The position numbers and the translations under genes are program-made. Shown piece by piece: positions 1-6,319 of a stretch of 6,980 bases of DNA. This stretch comes from Rhodobacterales bacterium CG2_30_65_12 (GTDB lineage Bacteria; Pseudomonadota; Alphaproteobacteria; Rhodobacterales; Rhodobacteraceae), in assembly GCA_001873585.1 (NCBI GenBank), contig MNZL01000010.1:1-6980 (forward strand), given 5' to 3'. The notes beneath the pieces are model-generated. The model was not told where the DNA came from. It was given only the letters and a program-made list of their open reading frames with translations, and searched no databases. The number at the start of each line of letters is the position of its first letter. Within the stretch, counting starts at the first letter, position 1.

Positions 1-443
1 ACCCGATCGAGCGCATTGCCCGCGAGCGTGGTCACGTCGATCGTGCCACTGGCAGTCGCCGGGCCGGTTGCCCCCGCGCCGCTAACCCGCCGGGGCAGGG
101 CGACGATCTCACCGCCGCGCAGAGGTGTTTCGGGGGGGATGCCGTTGTAGCGGCCAAGCTCGTTCGCGCCAAAGCCAAGCCGGCTCGCGATCTGGGCGAT
201 GGTCTCGCCTTCGCGCGCAGCAGCGACATCGTAGGTGGGATAGGAGATCACTCCGCGCGAGTCCGGTGTCGGCTTGGCGGCGGTGCGGGCATCGCGCGCC
301 GCCGTGGCGGTGGAGAAGCCGCCGGCGAGGCCGCGCATATCGAAATCGAGGCCGTCGAGCCCGCCGTCGCCGCAACTTGCCAGCGCCAACAGCACGACCG
401 ACAAAGTGGCGAAACGCGCGGGAATACGGGTGGGAAATGCCAT
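1..443 (-). CDS. nlpD: LysM-domain lipoprotein, NlpD-type cell-wall hydrolase factor (C-terminus outside window)
   Basis: The visible 147 residues begin with a lipoprotein signal: a basic N-region with R6 and R10, a hydrophobic stretch at about 11-22, and a lipobox L-A-S-C with the lipidated Cys at residue 24. After a Gly/Asp/Ala-rich linker comes a LysM fold at about 71-117, with the typical EGETIAQIASRLG start, then NELGRYNGI, then a GGEIVALP end. LysM domains bind peptidoglycan. Members of this family usually carry a C-terminal M23 (LytM) domain that activates amidases or cuts peptidoglycan; that part would lie past the left edge and is not seen. The ATG at 443 is chosen because AGAGGA (451-456) sits 7 bases upstream and the signal peptide starts there. 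The gene follows pcm by 106 bases, as in the common surE-pcm-nlpD order, which supports the name. It could be another LysM lipoprotein if no M23 domain follows. Confidence 0.82.
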   Translation of the reverse strand, partial: MAFPTRIPARFATLSVVLLALASCGDGGLDGLDFDMRGLAGGFSTATAARDARTAAKPTPDSRGVISYPTYDVAAAREGETIAQIASRLGFGANELGRYNGIPPETPLRGGEIVALPRRVSGAGATGPATASGTIDVTTLAGNALDR

Positions 444-450
444 GCTCTTG

Positions 451-456
451 TCCTCT
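451..456 (-). promoter_or_regulatory. Ribosome binding site of the LysM lipoprotein gene
   Basis: On the minus strand this reads AGAGGA, 7 bases before the ATG at 443. It decides the start of a gene whose far end is outside the window. Confidence 0.6.
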
Positions 457-459
457 CGT

Positions 460-471
460 GCCCCGCGGGGC
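460..471. repeat. Perfect 12-base GC palindrome upstream of the lipoprotein gene
   Basis: gccccgcggggc is its own reverse complement and lies just upstream of the ribosome binding site of the lipoprotein gene. It could be an operator half-site pair or chance in GC-rich DNA; no regulator can be named. Confidence 0.35.
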
Positions 472-514
472 CTGCCTTTTCGGGGGCGCTCTCGCGGCGC
501 TTGCCCGCTTTTTG

Positions 515-536
515 GCGTTCCCTTGCGCGGGAACGC
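515..536 (-). repeat. 8-base-pair inverted repeat just after pcm
   Basis: gcgttccc and gggaacgc form a perfect 8-bp stem with a 6-base loop, starting 13 bases after the pcm stop codon. On the minus (coding) strand the hairpin is followed by an A-run, not a T-run, so it is not a standard intrinsic terminator for this operon. It may instead be an intercistronic hairpin that stabilises or separates the pcm and lipoprotein parts of the message. Confidence 0.5.
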
Positions 537-549
537 ATACACACTCACG

Positions 550-1197
550 CTACCCCAAGCCTTCCAGAAGGGGCACAAACCGCACCGGCATCAGCTCTTC
601 ATAGTCGTATCCCATCGCCTTGCGCGTCACCTTGATCAACGTCTGAACAGCGTTCGACTGGCCAACCGGCAAAACCATGATACCCCCGATCGCCATCTGA
701 GCCAAGAGCGGCCCCGGCGGATCTTCGGCGGCGGCGGTGAGGATGATCCGGTCGAACGGCGCCTGTTCCGGTAGCCCGAAGCTGCCGTCGCCAGTGATCA
801 CCGTGATATTGTGCAGATCCATAGCCGCGAACAGCTTGCGCGCCTCGGCGACGAGGCCGCGATGACGGTCGACGGTGTAGATCCGCCGCCCCAGCCGGGC
901 AAGGATCGCCGCCTGGTAGCCGCTGCCGGTGCCCACTTCCAGCACCTTCGATTTTGGCTGCACGTCGAGCGCCTGGGTCATCAGCCCCACCACCGAGGGC
1001 TGCGAGATGGTCTGGCCCGAGGCAATCGGCAGTGGCATGTCTTCATAAGCCCGAGCCGCGAAAATGCCCTTGACGAAAAGCCCACGGTCGACCGCCTCCA
1101 TCGCCGAGAGCACGCGCTTGTTGGTCACCCCCTTGGAGCGCAGCGCGAAAACAAACTGCATCTTGCGCTCGGCATCCCAAGCGACCGGGCGGCTCAT
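550..1197 (-). CDS. pcm: Protein-L-isoaspartate O-methyltransferase
   Basis: This enzyme transfers a methyl group from S-adenosylmethionine to the carboxyl of L-isoaspartyl residues, starting repair of age-damaged proteins in the cytosol. The protein has 215 residues, the usual length. Family marks in order are SGQTISQP (60-67), the methionine-binding LEVGTGSGYQ (86-95), the acidic end of the second strand YTVD (107-110), GDGSFG (136-141), FDRIILTAA (148-156) and PVRFVPL (204-210). All expected motifs are present, so the gene looks intact. The ATG at 1197 overlaps the surE stop in an ATGA, and the ribosome site is poor, so translation is probably coupled to surE. The reading frame stays open far upstream of 1197, but that part is antisense-like Arg-rich sequence inside surE and is not part of the protein. 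Confidence 0.97.
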   Translation of the reverse strand: MSRPVAWDAERKMQFVFALRSKGVTNKRVLSAMEAVDRGLFVKGIFAARAYEDMPLPIASGQTISQPSVVGLMTQALDVQPKSKVLEVGTGSGYQAAILARLGRRIYTVDRHRGLVAEARKLFAAMDLHNITVITGDGSFGLPEQAPFDRIILTAAAEDPPGPLLAQMAIGGIMVLPVGQSNAVQTLIKVTRKAMGYDYEELMPVRFVPLLEGLG

Positions 1198-1979
1198 GCA
1201 AACACCCGCTCCAGATCGGCAAGCCGGTCGTGGGCGGTGAGATCGGCGCGCATCGGCGTGACCGAGATATAGCCCGCAAGGTTGGCGGCCGCGTCGGTGC
1301 CGGGCGCGGTGGGCTCGTGCTGTGGCCCGCCCTTGACCCAGAGAAACCGCCGCCCCGAGGGCGCCGTGGTGGGTTCGGTCGAGAAGAAGGTATCGCGCCG
1401 CCAGCCCTGTGCCGTGGCGCGCACCCCGGCCACCTTTGCCGCCGGAAGGGGCGGGAAATTCACGTTGTAGAACAGTCGGTAATCCAAGCCGGTCTCCCAT
1501 GGCGCGTGGTCGATGAGGCGGCGCACGATGCCGGCGCCATGCACTCTCGCCGCCTCGAACAGGTCTTCGCGGTCGATGATCTCGGGGCCGAGGTATTGCG
1601 ACAGCGCGATTGCCGGCAGGTTTTGCAGCGCCGCTTCGAGGGCCGCGCCGATGGTGCCCGAATAGAGCGTGTTTTCGGCCGCGTTGTTGCCTCGGTTGAC
1701 GCCGGAAAGCACGAGGTCGGGCCGGCCCGGCATGGCATCGCCGAGGGCGGCCAGCACGCAATCGGCGGGGGTGCCCTCGGCGGCGAACCGGCGCGGGGCA
1801 AGTTCGGCCAGCATCATCGGCCGCGAGTAGGAAATGCAGTGCCCCACCCCCGATTGCTCGAAGGCGGGTGCGACGGTCCAGACCTCGCCGCCCGGCCCGG
1901 CGATCTCGGTGGCGATGGCTTCGAGCACGGCAAGGCCCGGGGCGTTGATGCCGTCGTCATTGGTGATGAGAATGCGCAT
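1194..1979 (-). CDS. surE: 5'/3'-nucleotidase SurE
   Basis: SurE is a metal-dependent phosphatase that removes phosphate from nucleoside monophosphates and is tied to stationary-phase survival. The 261-residue length is typical. The N-terminus MRILITNDDG carries the two metal-binding aspartates D8 and D9; S43 in EQSGVGH and N95 in LSGVNRGNN match the other known metal ligands. TLYSGTIGAALE (107-118) and YNVNFPP are further family marks. The frame is open to an ATG at 2048, but SurE proteins begin at MRILITNDDG and the extra 23 residues are unlike the family, so 1979 is chosen. The Shine-Dalgarno is weak (AGG about 5 bases upstream). A 120-base gap separates it from the dehydrogenase gene, enough room for its own promoter. 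It overlaps pcm by 4 bases. In related genomes I recall serS upstream rather than the gene found here. Confidence 0.97.
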   Translation of the reverse strand: MRILITNDDGINAPGLAVLEAIATEIAGPGGEVWTVAPAFEQSGVGHCISYSRPMMLAELAPRRFAAEGTPADCVLAALGDAMPGRPDLVLSGVNRGNNAAENTLYSGTIGAALEAALQNLPAIALSQYLGPEIIDREDLFEAARVHGAGIVRRLIDHAPWETGLDYRLFYNVNFPPLPAAKVAGVRATAQGWRRDTFFSTEPTTAPSGRRFLWVKGGPQHEPTAPGTDAAANLAGYISVTPMRADLTAHDRLADLERVFA

Positions 1980-2065
1980 GGGGCCTGACCGTTGTTGTCT
2001 GGCCTTTTCAATAGGCGAGGCGAGCCGGCGCGGCAAGCCGAGGGGCATTGGCCCACGGCAGCTGT

Positions 2066-2090
2066 GAGTATTTTTTCCAAGAAAAAGGAA
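2066..2090. repeat. AT-rich inverted-repeat island between the dehydrogenase gene and surE
   Basis: A strongly AT-rich run stands out from its surroundings. tttttc (2072-2077) and gaaaaa (2081-2086) can pair across a 3-base loop. It begins 10 bases after the dehydrogenase stop codon on the minus strand. I recall similar GAGTATTTTT...AAGAA strings recurring between genes in Rhodobacteraceae, but did not verify this. It may help end transcription of the upstream gene or be part of a surE promoter; the sequence alone does not decide. Confidence 0.4.
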
Positions 2091-2099
2091 GGGCGAGGG

Positions 2100-2750
2100 T
2101 CAGCCGAGGATCTCCGGCAGCAGCCGTTTGGCCTCGTCCCACGGAGAAGCGAGCTTCGAGCGGTCTTCGCCGGGGTGGAAGCGCGCGCGCATCGCTGTGG
2201 CCAGCGGCTTCGGCGCGACGATCTTCACCTGTGGGCCGATCTTGGCGGTTTCGCGCCGCCAGCTTTCGGCCAGCGCCAACTGGGCGGCCTTGGTCGAGCC
2301 ATAGCCGCCAAAATAGGGCTCGCCGGCGTGGTCATCGCGGAAGAAGGCGGCGATTCCGTTCGCGCCCAATAGCGGCGCAACGAAGGCGATCAGCCGCGCC
2401 GTGGCGTCAACGTTGACCTTGAGCGATTTCTCGAAATCGTCTTGCTGCAGCGCGAGCTGGCTGGTGGGGGTGAGCTGCATCGCTTCGATCGCGGTATGCG
2501 CCCAGAGATCGACCTTGCCCCAGCGATCGTAGATCGCGCGCGCGAGCTGGGCCATCGCGTCGGGGTTGGTGATGTCCATCGGCGCCAGCGTGGCCTCGCC
2601 GCCTGCCGCCTTGATCCGGTCGTCGATCTCTTCGAGCGCGCCGGTGGTGCGAGCGACGGCGACGATGTGGTGGGTCGGCGCAAGCTCCACCGCCAGCGCC
2701 GCGCCAAGGCCACGCGACGCGCCGGTGATGAGGGCGATCTTCTGAGACAT
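2100..2750 (-). CDS. Short-chain dehydrogenase/reductase-like protein with atypical active site
   Basis: The protein has 216 residues, on the short side for classical short-chain dehydrogenases. It has a Rossmann nucleotide-binding start, ALITGASRGLG (6-16), an ARTTGALEEID segment (34-43) in the region that selects the cofactor, D59 in APMDIT at the adenine-ring position, N113 in KVNVDA, and the Tyr/Lys pair of YxxxK at Y150 and K154. Two standard elements are absent: NNAG is replaced by AHTAI (84-88), and the catalytic Ser expected 13 residues before the Tyr is F137, in AAFFRDD. It may bind NAD(P) but work by a changed mechanism, or have lost reductase activity. Substrate is unknown. The ATG at 2750 is backed by an excellent GGAGGA site at 2755-2760. 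It sits between ksgA and surE with gaps on both sides, so it may be its own transcription unit. Confidence 0.87.
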   Translation of the reverse strand: MSQKIALITGASRGLGAALAVELAPTHHIVAVARTTGALEEIDDRIKAAGGEATLAPMDITNPDAMAQLARAIYDRWGKVDLWAHTAIEAMQLTPTSQLALQQDDFEKSLKVNVDATARLIAFVAPLLGANGIAAFFRDDHAGEPYFGGYGSTKAAQLALAESWRRETAKIGPQVKIVAPKPLATAMRARFHPGEDRSKLASPWDEAKRLLPEILG

Positions 2751-2754
2751 GAGA

Positions 2755-2760
2755 TCCTCC
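2755..2760 (-). promoter_or_regulatory. Strong ribosome binding site of the dehydrogenase-like gene
   Basis: GGAGGA on the minus strand, 4 bases before the ATG at 2750. It is the best Shine-Dalgarno match in the window, suggesting independent and efficient translation, unlike the coupled neighbours. Confidence 0.7.
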
Positions 2761-2777
2761 GTAGGTCAGGGTAAGGC

Positions 2778-2820
2778 CGGGTATTCCATCGGGACGCGCG
2801 GCTGTCCAGAGAGATACCCG
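2778..2820 (-). repeat. Two-level inverted repeat in the leader of the dehydrogenase-like gene
   Basis: cgggtat (2778-2784) pairs with atacccg (2814-2820), a 7-bp outer stem across 29 bases. Inside it, ggac (2792-2795) can pair with gtcc (2804-2807). There is no T-run after it on the minus strand, so it is not a plain terminator. It ends 28 bases before the start codon and could be an operator or a leader RNA fold. Confidence 0.3.
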
Positions 2821-2826
2821 CCGGGC

Positions 2827-2910
2827 TCAACCGATCTCGGCGCGGCGCAGCGCGATCATCTCGTCGAGCGCGTAAACTGGCTTCGGGCGATCCGGCAAGC
2901 GCTGGCGCAG
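2827..2910 (-). pseudogene. Possible remnant of a gene's 3' end, downstream of ksgA
   Basis: Right after the ksgA stop, the frame one base over reads 27 codons to a TGA at 2829-2827. Nearly all of its codons end in G or C, and it encodes a protein-like, helix-forming tail ending DEMIALRRAEIG. No good start codon or ribosome site precedes it: the only in-frame ATG would give 10 residues, and the frame runs back into ksgA without a clear beginning. It may be the broken 3' end of a lost gene, or chance in GC-rich DNA. I do not recognise the family. Confidence 0.3.
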
Positions 2911-2911
2911 C

Positions 2912-3769
2912 TTAACGGGCGATCGGTGCGCTCGCGTCGAGCGCCTGGGCAAGGGCGCAGAAATGTTCAAGGTCGATCTCCTCGGCCCGCGACGTTGGGG
3001 CGATGCCGACGCTTTCGAGCAAGGCCTCGATCTGCGGGTGCAGCCCTCTGAGCGAGGCCCGCAGCATCTTGCGGCGCTGCTGGAAGGCGGTGGCGGTGAG
3101 CCGCTGCAAGCTCTCGGCCCGCGCCGGGAAGCGCGGCTCGGGCAGCGCCACCAGATGCACCACCGCAGAGCGCACTTTTGGCGGCGGCGTGAAGGCCTCT
3201 GGCGGCAGCTCCATCACCAGCCGCGCGTCGCAGCGCCATTGCGCCAGGATCGCCAGCCGGCCATAGGCCTTGGAGCCGGGACGGGCGACGATCCGCGCGG
3301 CCACTTCCTTTTGAAACATCAGCGTGAGGCTCTGCCAGAACGGCGGCCAGGCCGGCGGCGTGAGCCAGCGCACCAAGAGCTCGGTGCCGACGTTGTAGGG
3401 CAGGTTGGCCACAATCCGGATCGGCGGCGTGAGGAATGCGGTCGGGTCGATTTTCAGCGCGTCGGCGTTGAGCACTTCGAGCCGGCCGGGGTGGGCGGCG
3501 GCAATCTCGGCGAGGGCCCCGATTGCGCGAGCGTCTTTCTCGACCGCGAGCACATGCCGCGCCCCTTCCGCCAGTAGCCCGCGGGTAAGCCCGCCGGGGC
3601 CGGGGCCCACTTCGAGCACGTCCGCGCTGCTGAGGTCGCCCGCGGTCCGGGCGATCTTGGCGGTGAGGTTGAGGTCCATCAGAAAGTTCTGCCCGAGCGA
3701 CTTTTTTGCCGTCAGCCCATGTGCCGCGATCACCTCGCGCAAGGGTGGCAGCCCGTCAATCGCGCTCAT
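2912..3769 (-). CDS. ksgA: 16S rRNA dimethyladenosine transferase KsgA/RsmA
   Basis: KsgA adds two methyl groups to each of two adjacent adenosines near the 3' end of 16S rRNA and acts as a late checkpoint in small-subunit assembly. The protein has 285 residues, close to the usual length. Motifs in order are KKSLGQNFL (22-30), the SAM loop LEVGPGPGGLT (52-62), VEKD (76-79), NADAL (101-105), the catalytic NLPYN (122-126), FTPPPKVRSAVV (193-204) and QRRKMLR (231-237). All are intact. The ATG at 3769 overlaps the pdxA stop in an ATGA; the frame is open 65 codons further upstream, but that part is Arg/His-rich and unlike the family. The pdxA-ksgA pairing is conserved from enterobacteria to alphaproteobacteria, which supports both calls. 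The site before the ATG is a poor Shine-Dalgarno, so coupling to pdxA is likely. Confidence 0.97.
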   Translation of the reverse strand: MSAIDGLPPLREVIAAHGLTAKKSLGQNFLMDLNLTAKIARTAGDLSSADVLEVGPGPGGLTRGLLAEGARHVLAVEKDARAIGALAEIAAAHPGRLEVLNADALKIDPTAFLTPPIRIVANLPYNVGTELLVRWLTPPAWPPFWQSLTLMFQKEVAARIVARPGSKAYGRLAILAQWRCDARLVMELPPEAFTPPPKVRSAVVHLVALPEPRFPARAESLQRLTATAFQQRRKMLRASLRGLHPQIEALLESVGIAPTSRAEEIDLEHFCALAQALDASAPIAR

Positions 3770-4728
3770 GCGCCGGCCATCTCGCGCGCCAACCTGAGCG
3801 CCGCGATCAGCGACGAGGGATCGGCGGTGCCGGTGCCGGCGATGTCGAACGCCGTGCCATGGTCGGGCGAGGTGCGCACGAAGCCGAGGCCGAGGGTGAC
3901 ATTCACGCCGGAGGCGAAATCGAGCGTCTTGATCGGGATCAGCGCCTGATCGTGATACATGCACACCGCCACGTCATACCGGGCGCGGGCGGGCGGGTGA
4001 AACATCGTATCGGCGGGCAGCGGCCCGGCGATCTGCATCCCCTCGGCACTGAGCCGGGCGATGAGCGGCGCGATCATCTCGATCTCTTCGCGCCCCATTG
4101 CGCCCGCTTCGCCCGCGTGCGGGTTGAGCCCGGCAACGGCGATCCGCGGGGCGTGGCCAAGCTGGGATGCAAGGCTCGCGTGGGTGATCCGCAGCGTCGC
4201 TTCAAGCAGCTCGGGCGTGAGGGCTGCGGGCACGTCGGCGAGCGGAATATGGATCGTGGTCGGCACCACGCGCAGCTCGGAACAGGCGAGCATCATCACA
4301 ACATGCGCGCGCCCCGCAAGCGAGGCGAGAAATTCGGTGTGACCGGGAAACGCAAAGCCGGCACCATCGTGCAGCGCCTTCTTGTGGATCGGGTTGGTGG
4401 TGACGGCCGCCGCGCGCCCGGCCTGCACCAGCGCCACGCCATCGCGGATCGCGTCGACGACGTGGCGCGCATGCACGGCTTGCGCCTCGCCGGGCACGCG
4501 CGGGGCGCCAAAATCCCGCCCCAGCACCGGCAGGCCCTGGGGCATCGCGGCGGCGGCTTGCTCAGGCGCGTCGATCAGCACCAGAGGTGTGCCTGCGGGC
4601 AGGTGCGACGGATCGCCGATCAGGAAGAAATCAAGCTCGCCGCGCAGCGCTGCCCAGGCCATCGGCGCGATTTCGGGGCCAACCCCGGCGGGCTCGCCCG
4701 AGGTCAGCGCAATCGGCAGCGTGGGCAT
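3766..4728 (-). CDS. pdxA: 4-hydroxythreonine-4-phosphate dehydrogenase PdxA
   Basis: PdxA oxidises 4-phosphohydroxy-L-threonine with NAD in the DXP-dependent route to pyridoxal 5'-phosphate. The protein has 320 residues, as expected. Its start TSGEPAGVGPE (9-19) is the family signature. The three metal-binding histidines are H160 (TTIHIPL), H204 (GLNPHAGE) and H259 (MYHDQA), matching the known trio of the E. coli enzyme. TNPIHKKAL (111-119), FPGHTEF (127-133), GPLPADTMF (235-243) and RTSPDHGTA (285-293) are further conserved blocks. The ATG at 4728 shares its A with the surA stop (TGATG), which fixes the start; an upstream in-frame ATG at 4872 would add 48 unrelated residues inside surA. It is followed directly by ksgA with a 4-base overlap. 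Nothing looks broken. Confidence 0.97.
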   Translation of the reverse strand: MPTLPIALTSGEPAGVGPEIAPMAWAALRGELDFFLIGDPSHLPAGTPLVLIDAPEQAAAAMPQGLPVLGRDFGAPRVPGEAQAVHARHVVDAIRDGVALVQAGRAAAVTTNPIHKKALHDGAGFAFPGHTEFLASLAGRAHVVMMLACSELRVVPTTIHIPLADVPAALTPELLEATLRITHASLASQLGHAPRIAVAGLNPHAGEAGAMGREEIEMIAPLIARLSAEGMQIAGPLPADTMFHPPARARYDVAVCMYHDQALIPIKTLDFASGVNVTLGLGFVRTSPDHGTAFDIAGTGTADPSSLIAALRLAREMAGA

Positions 4729-5999
4729 CAGAGCCCCGGCATCTCGATATGAGCGTTGGCGCGCTGCTCTTCGAGAAAGAATTGGGCCAGCGTGCCGGTG
4801 CGCGTGTTGCGCAACTGATCCTGGACCATCTCGCGGGTGAGCGAACGCGGCTGCTCGTTGCCGCGCGAACACAGCATGAGCACCACCATAGCCCCCGAAG
4901 AACTGGTGAGGCGGGTCGAAATCTCGCCCGGATCGAGCCGGTCAAGCTCGGCGGAATAGGCGGCAGGCACCTGCGCCAGCGGGAGCGTTTCGCGCACCAG
5001 GTGCTCGGGCGGCAAGGCGCGGGCGATCGGGTAGAGGCCGTCGCAGCCGGTCACGCGGGCGCGGATCCGGGCGGCTTCGTCGAGGTTGGCTGGCGATTGC
5101 CCGCCGGCGAGCAGCAGCGCGGCGTAATCCACCGTCGTGCGCGGGGTGGCGCCCGCCACTTCTTCGCGGTCGCGCAGGAAGTAGAGGCGGAGGTCTTCCT
5201 TGCTTTCAACCACGCGGCTGATCTGCCCCGGTTGCAGCCCGCGCACAGCGGCAGCGGTGGCCGGGGGCAGGGCGGTGACATCGAGCCATTTCATCTTGCC
5301 GAGATTGTTCCGCGAGGCGCCGACGGAAAACCGCAGCGCGGCCTGCCCGAATTCGGTCTCGTCCAGCCCGGTGAGCCGGTCGGCGCGGGCACGCGAGGCT
5401 TTGCGGGTGGCCGGATCGGCCCCCGGAAGCACAATCTCGCTGAGCAGCACCCGCAGCCCCGGCTCAGGCTTGGCGATGGCGATCGCCGCGTCAACTTCGG
5501 CACTGGAGATCGTCACTTTCGGCACGAAGGTCGCCTTCACATAGTCGCGCCAAGCCACCCCGGCGGTGACGAAATCACGAAAGCTCTGCTCGGCGATCCC
5601 GCCCTGGGCGAGAAGCTGGATCAGCTGATCGGCATCAAGGCCGCCACGCTTGGCAAATTCTTCCATGCCCGCACGCACCGTCTCGGCGTCTGGGCTGATC
5701 CCGGCCTTGCGCGCCTCGCGCAGTTGGATCGCCTCGTTGATAAGCTGGTCGGCGGCAAGCTGGCGGATATCGCCGGGCGCGCGCAGCAGGGTGAGGAAGG
5801 CCGCGCGCTGGCTGAGCTGATAGACGGTGATGACTTCGCTATCGACGACGATCGCGGGGCGAAACTGGTTTTGCGCCATCGCCGGGGACAGGCCAAGCGC
5901 GGTGGCAAGAACCGAGACTTGAATCAGCCCCGAGACGACCTGGGTGATCCTGCCCCAAGCCTTGCCGAGTTTCGTCGCTACCGCCGTGGTCCTCATCAT
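4728..5999 (-). CDS. surA: SurA-like periplasmic chaperone / parvulin-type peptidyl-prolyl isomerase
   Basis: SurA-type proteins guide unfolded outer-membrane proteins, among them LptD, through the periplasm. The 423-residue protein starts with a Sec signal: basic residues R3, K10, K13 and R17, a hydrophobic core at about 21-36, and a probable cut after SPAMA (residue 42). A SurA N-terminal helical domain follows (about 46-160). A divergent parvulin-like region lies at about 182-277 (LRVLLSEIVLPG, LGKMKWLD, LQPGQISRVVES), and a weaker second copy at about 286-378 (LDPGEISTRL). The parvulin parts are degenerate, so chaperone function is more certain than isomerase activity. Position directly before pdxA-ksgA is the classic surA place. 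Two adjacent ATGs occur; AGGTGG (6004-6009) is 4 bases from the first and 7 from the second, so the real start may be 5996. lptD, usually upstream, is absent here. Confidence 0.9.
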   Translation of the reverse strand: MMRTTAVATKLGKAWGRITQVVSGLIQVSVLATALGLSPAMAQNQFRPAIVVDSEVITVYQLSQRAAFLTLLRAPGDIRQLAADQLINEAIQLREARKAGISPDAETVRAGMEEFAKRGGLDADQLIQLLAQGGIAEQSFRDFVTAGVAWRDYVKATFVPKVTISSAEVDAAIAIAKPEPGLRVLLSEIVLPGADPATRKASRARADRLTGLDETEFGQAALRFSVGASRNNLGKMKWLDVTALPPATAAAVRGLQPGQISRVVESKEDLRLYFLRDREEVAGATPRTTVDYAALLLAGGQSPANLDEAARIRARVTGCDGLYPIARALPPEHLVRETLPLAQVPAAYSAELDRLDPGEISTRLTSSSGAMVVLMLCSRGNEQPRSLTREMVQDQLRNTRTGTLAQFFLEEQRANAHIEMPGL

Positions 6000-6003
6000 C
6001 GCC

Positions 6004-6009
6004 CCACCT
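6004..6009 (-). promoter_or_regulatory. Ribosome binding site of the surA-like gene
   Basis: AGGTGG on the minus strand lies 4 bases before the ATG at 5999 and 7 before the ATG at 5996. The spacing slightly favours the second ATG, which would shorten the protein by one residue. Confidence 0.5.
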
Positions 6010-6116
6010 GTTTCGTCCGCCTGAATATCATCCTGGGCGTGCGCACACGCGCAGATGCCGCCCGGTTGGGCCTACATTAGTCGAGGATCGTCAGCGGTGC
6101 GAGGGTTAATCGTGCC

Positions 6117-6128
6117 CCGGCGCGCCGG
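6117..6128. repeat. Perfect 12-base palindrome in the surA-pepA intergenic region
   Basis: ccggcgcgccgg equals its own reverse complement. It is about 120 bases upstream of surA and 230 upstream of pepA, a position that could suit a dimeric regulator, but such palindromes are also expected by chance in DNA this rich in GC. Confidence 0.35.
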
Positions 6129-6319
6129 CCAGGGGGCGTTTTGCGGCCTCGGGGCGGTGGCCGGGCGGGTTTGCCACATCTGGTGGCGCCCCGGTCCGGC
6201 TTGCGCTGGATATGGCGCGGGCCACGCCTGAAGGCGATTCTCGTCGCTTGCCCCCTCGTCACCCTCACGGGCGATCTGGCCAGCGGGATCGGCCCCGGTT
6301 ACACTCGGGACAAGGCCGC

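Noticed and set aside
515..536. The hairpin after pcm as a Rho-independent terminator
   Set aside because: No T-run follows on the coding strand; an A-run follows instead, and no plus-strand gene ends here.
1198..1761. Upstream extension of the pcm frame by 188 codons
   Set aside because: Pcm proteins begin where the ATGA overlap puts the start; the extension is Arg-rich and lies out of frame inside surE.
1230..1988. A 252-codon plus-strand frame antisense to surE
   Set aside because: Gly/Arg-rich shadow of an intact surE with no domain and no ribosome site that I can see.
1980..2048. A 23-residue N-terminal extension of SurE starting at 2048
   Set aside because: The family starts at MRILITNDDG, and no ribosome site precedes the upstream ATG.
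3706..4752. A 348-codon plus-strand frame antisense to pdxA
   Set aside because: Same reason: it lies fully over an intact pdxA and has a composition typical of an antisense shadow.
4587..6080. A 497-codon open frame on the plus strand, antisense to surA and pdxA
   Set aside because: It mirrors clearly recognisable genes, is Arg/Gly/His-rich with no family resemblance, and long antisense frames are expected in DNA with this third-position GC content.
6300..6305. TACACT as a firm pepA promoter
   Set aside because: Four of six bases match a -10 box but no -35 element at fitting distance is visible, so it is only mentioned in the intergenic entry.
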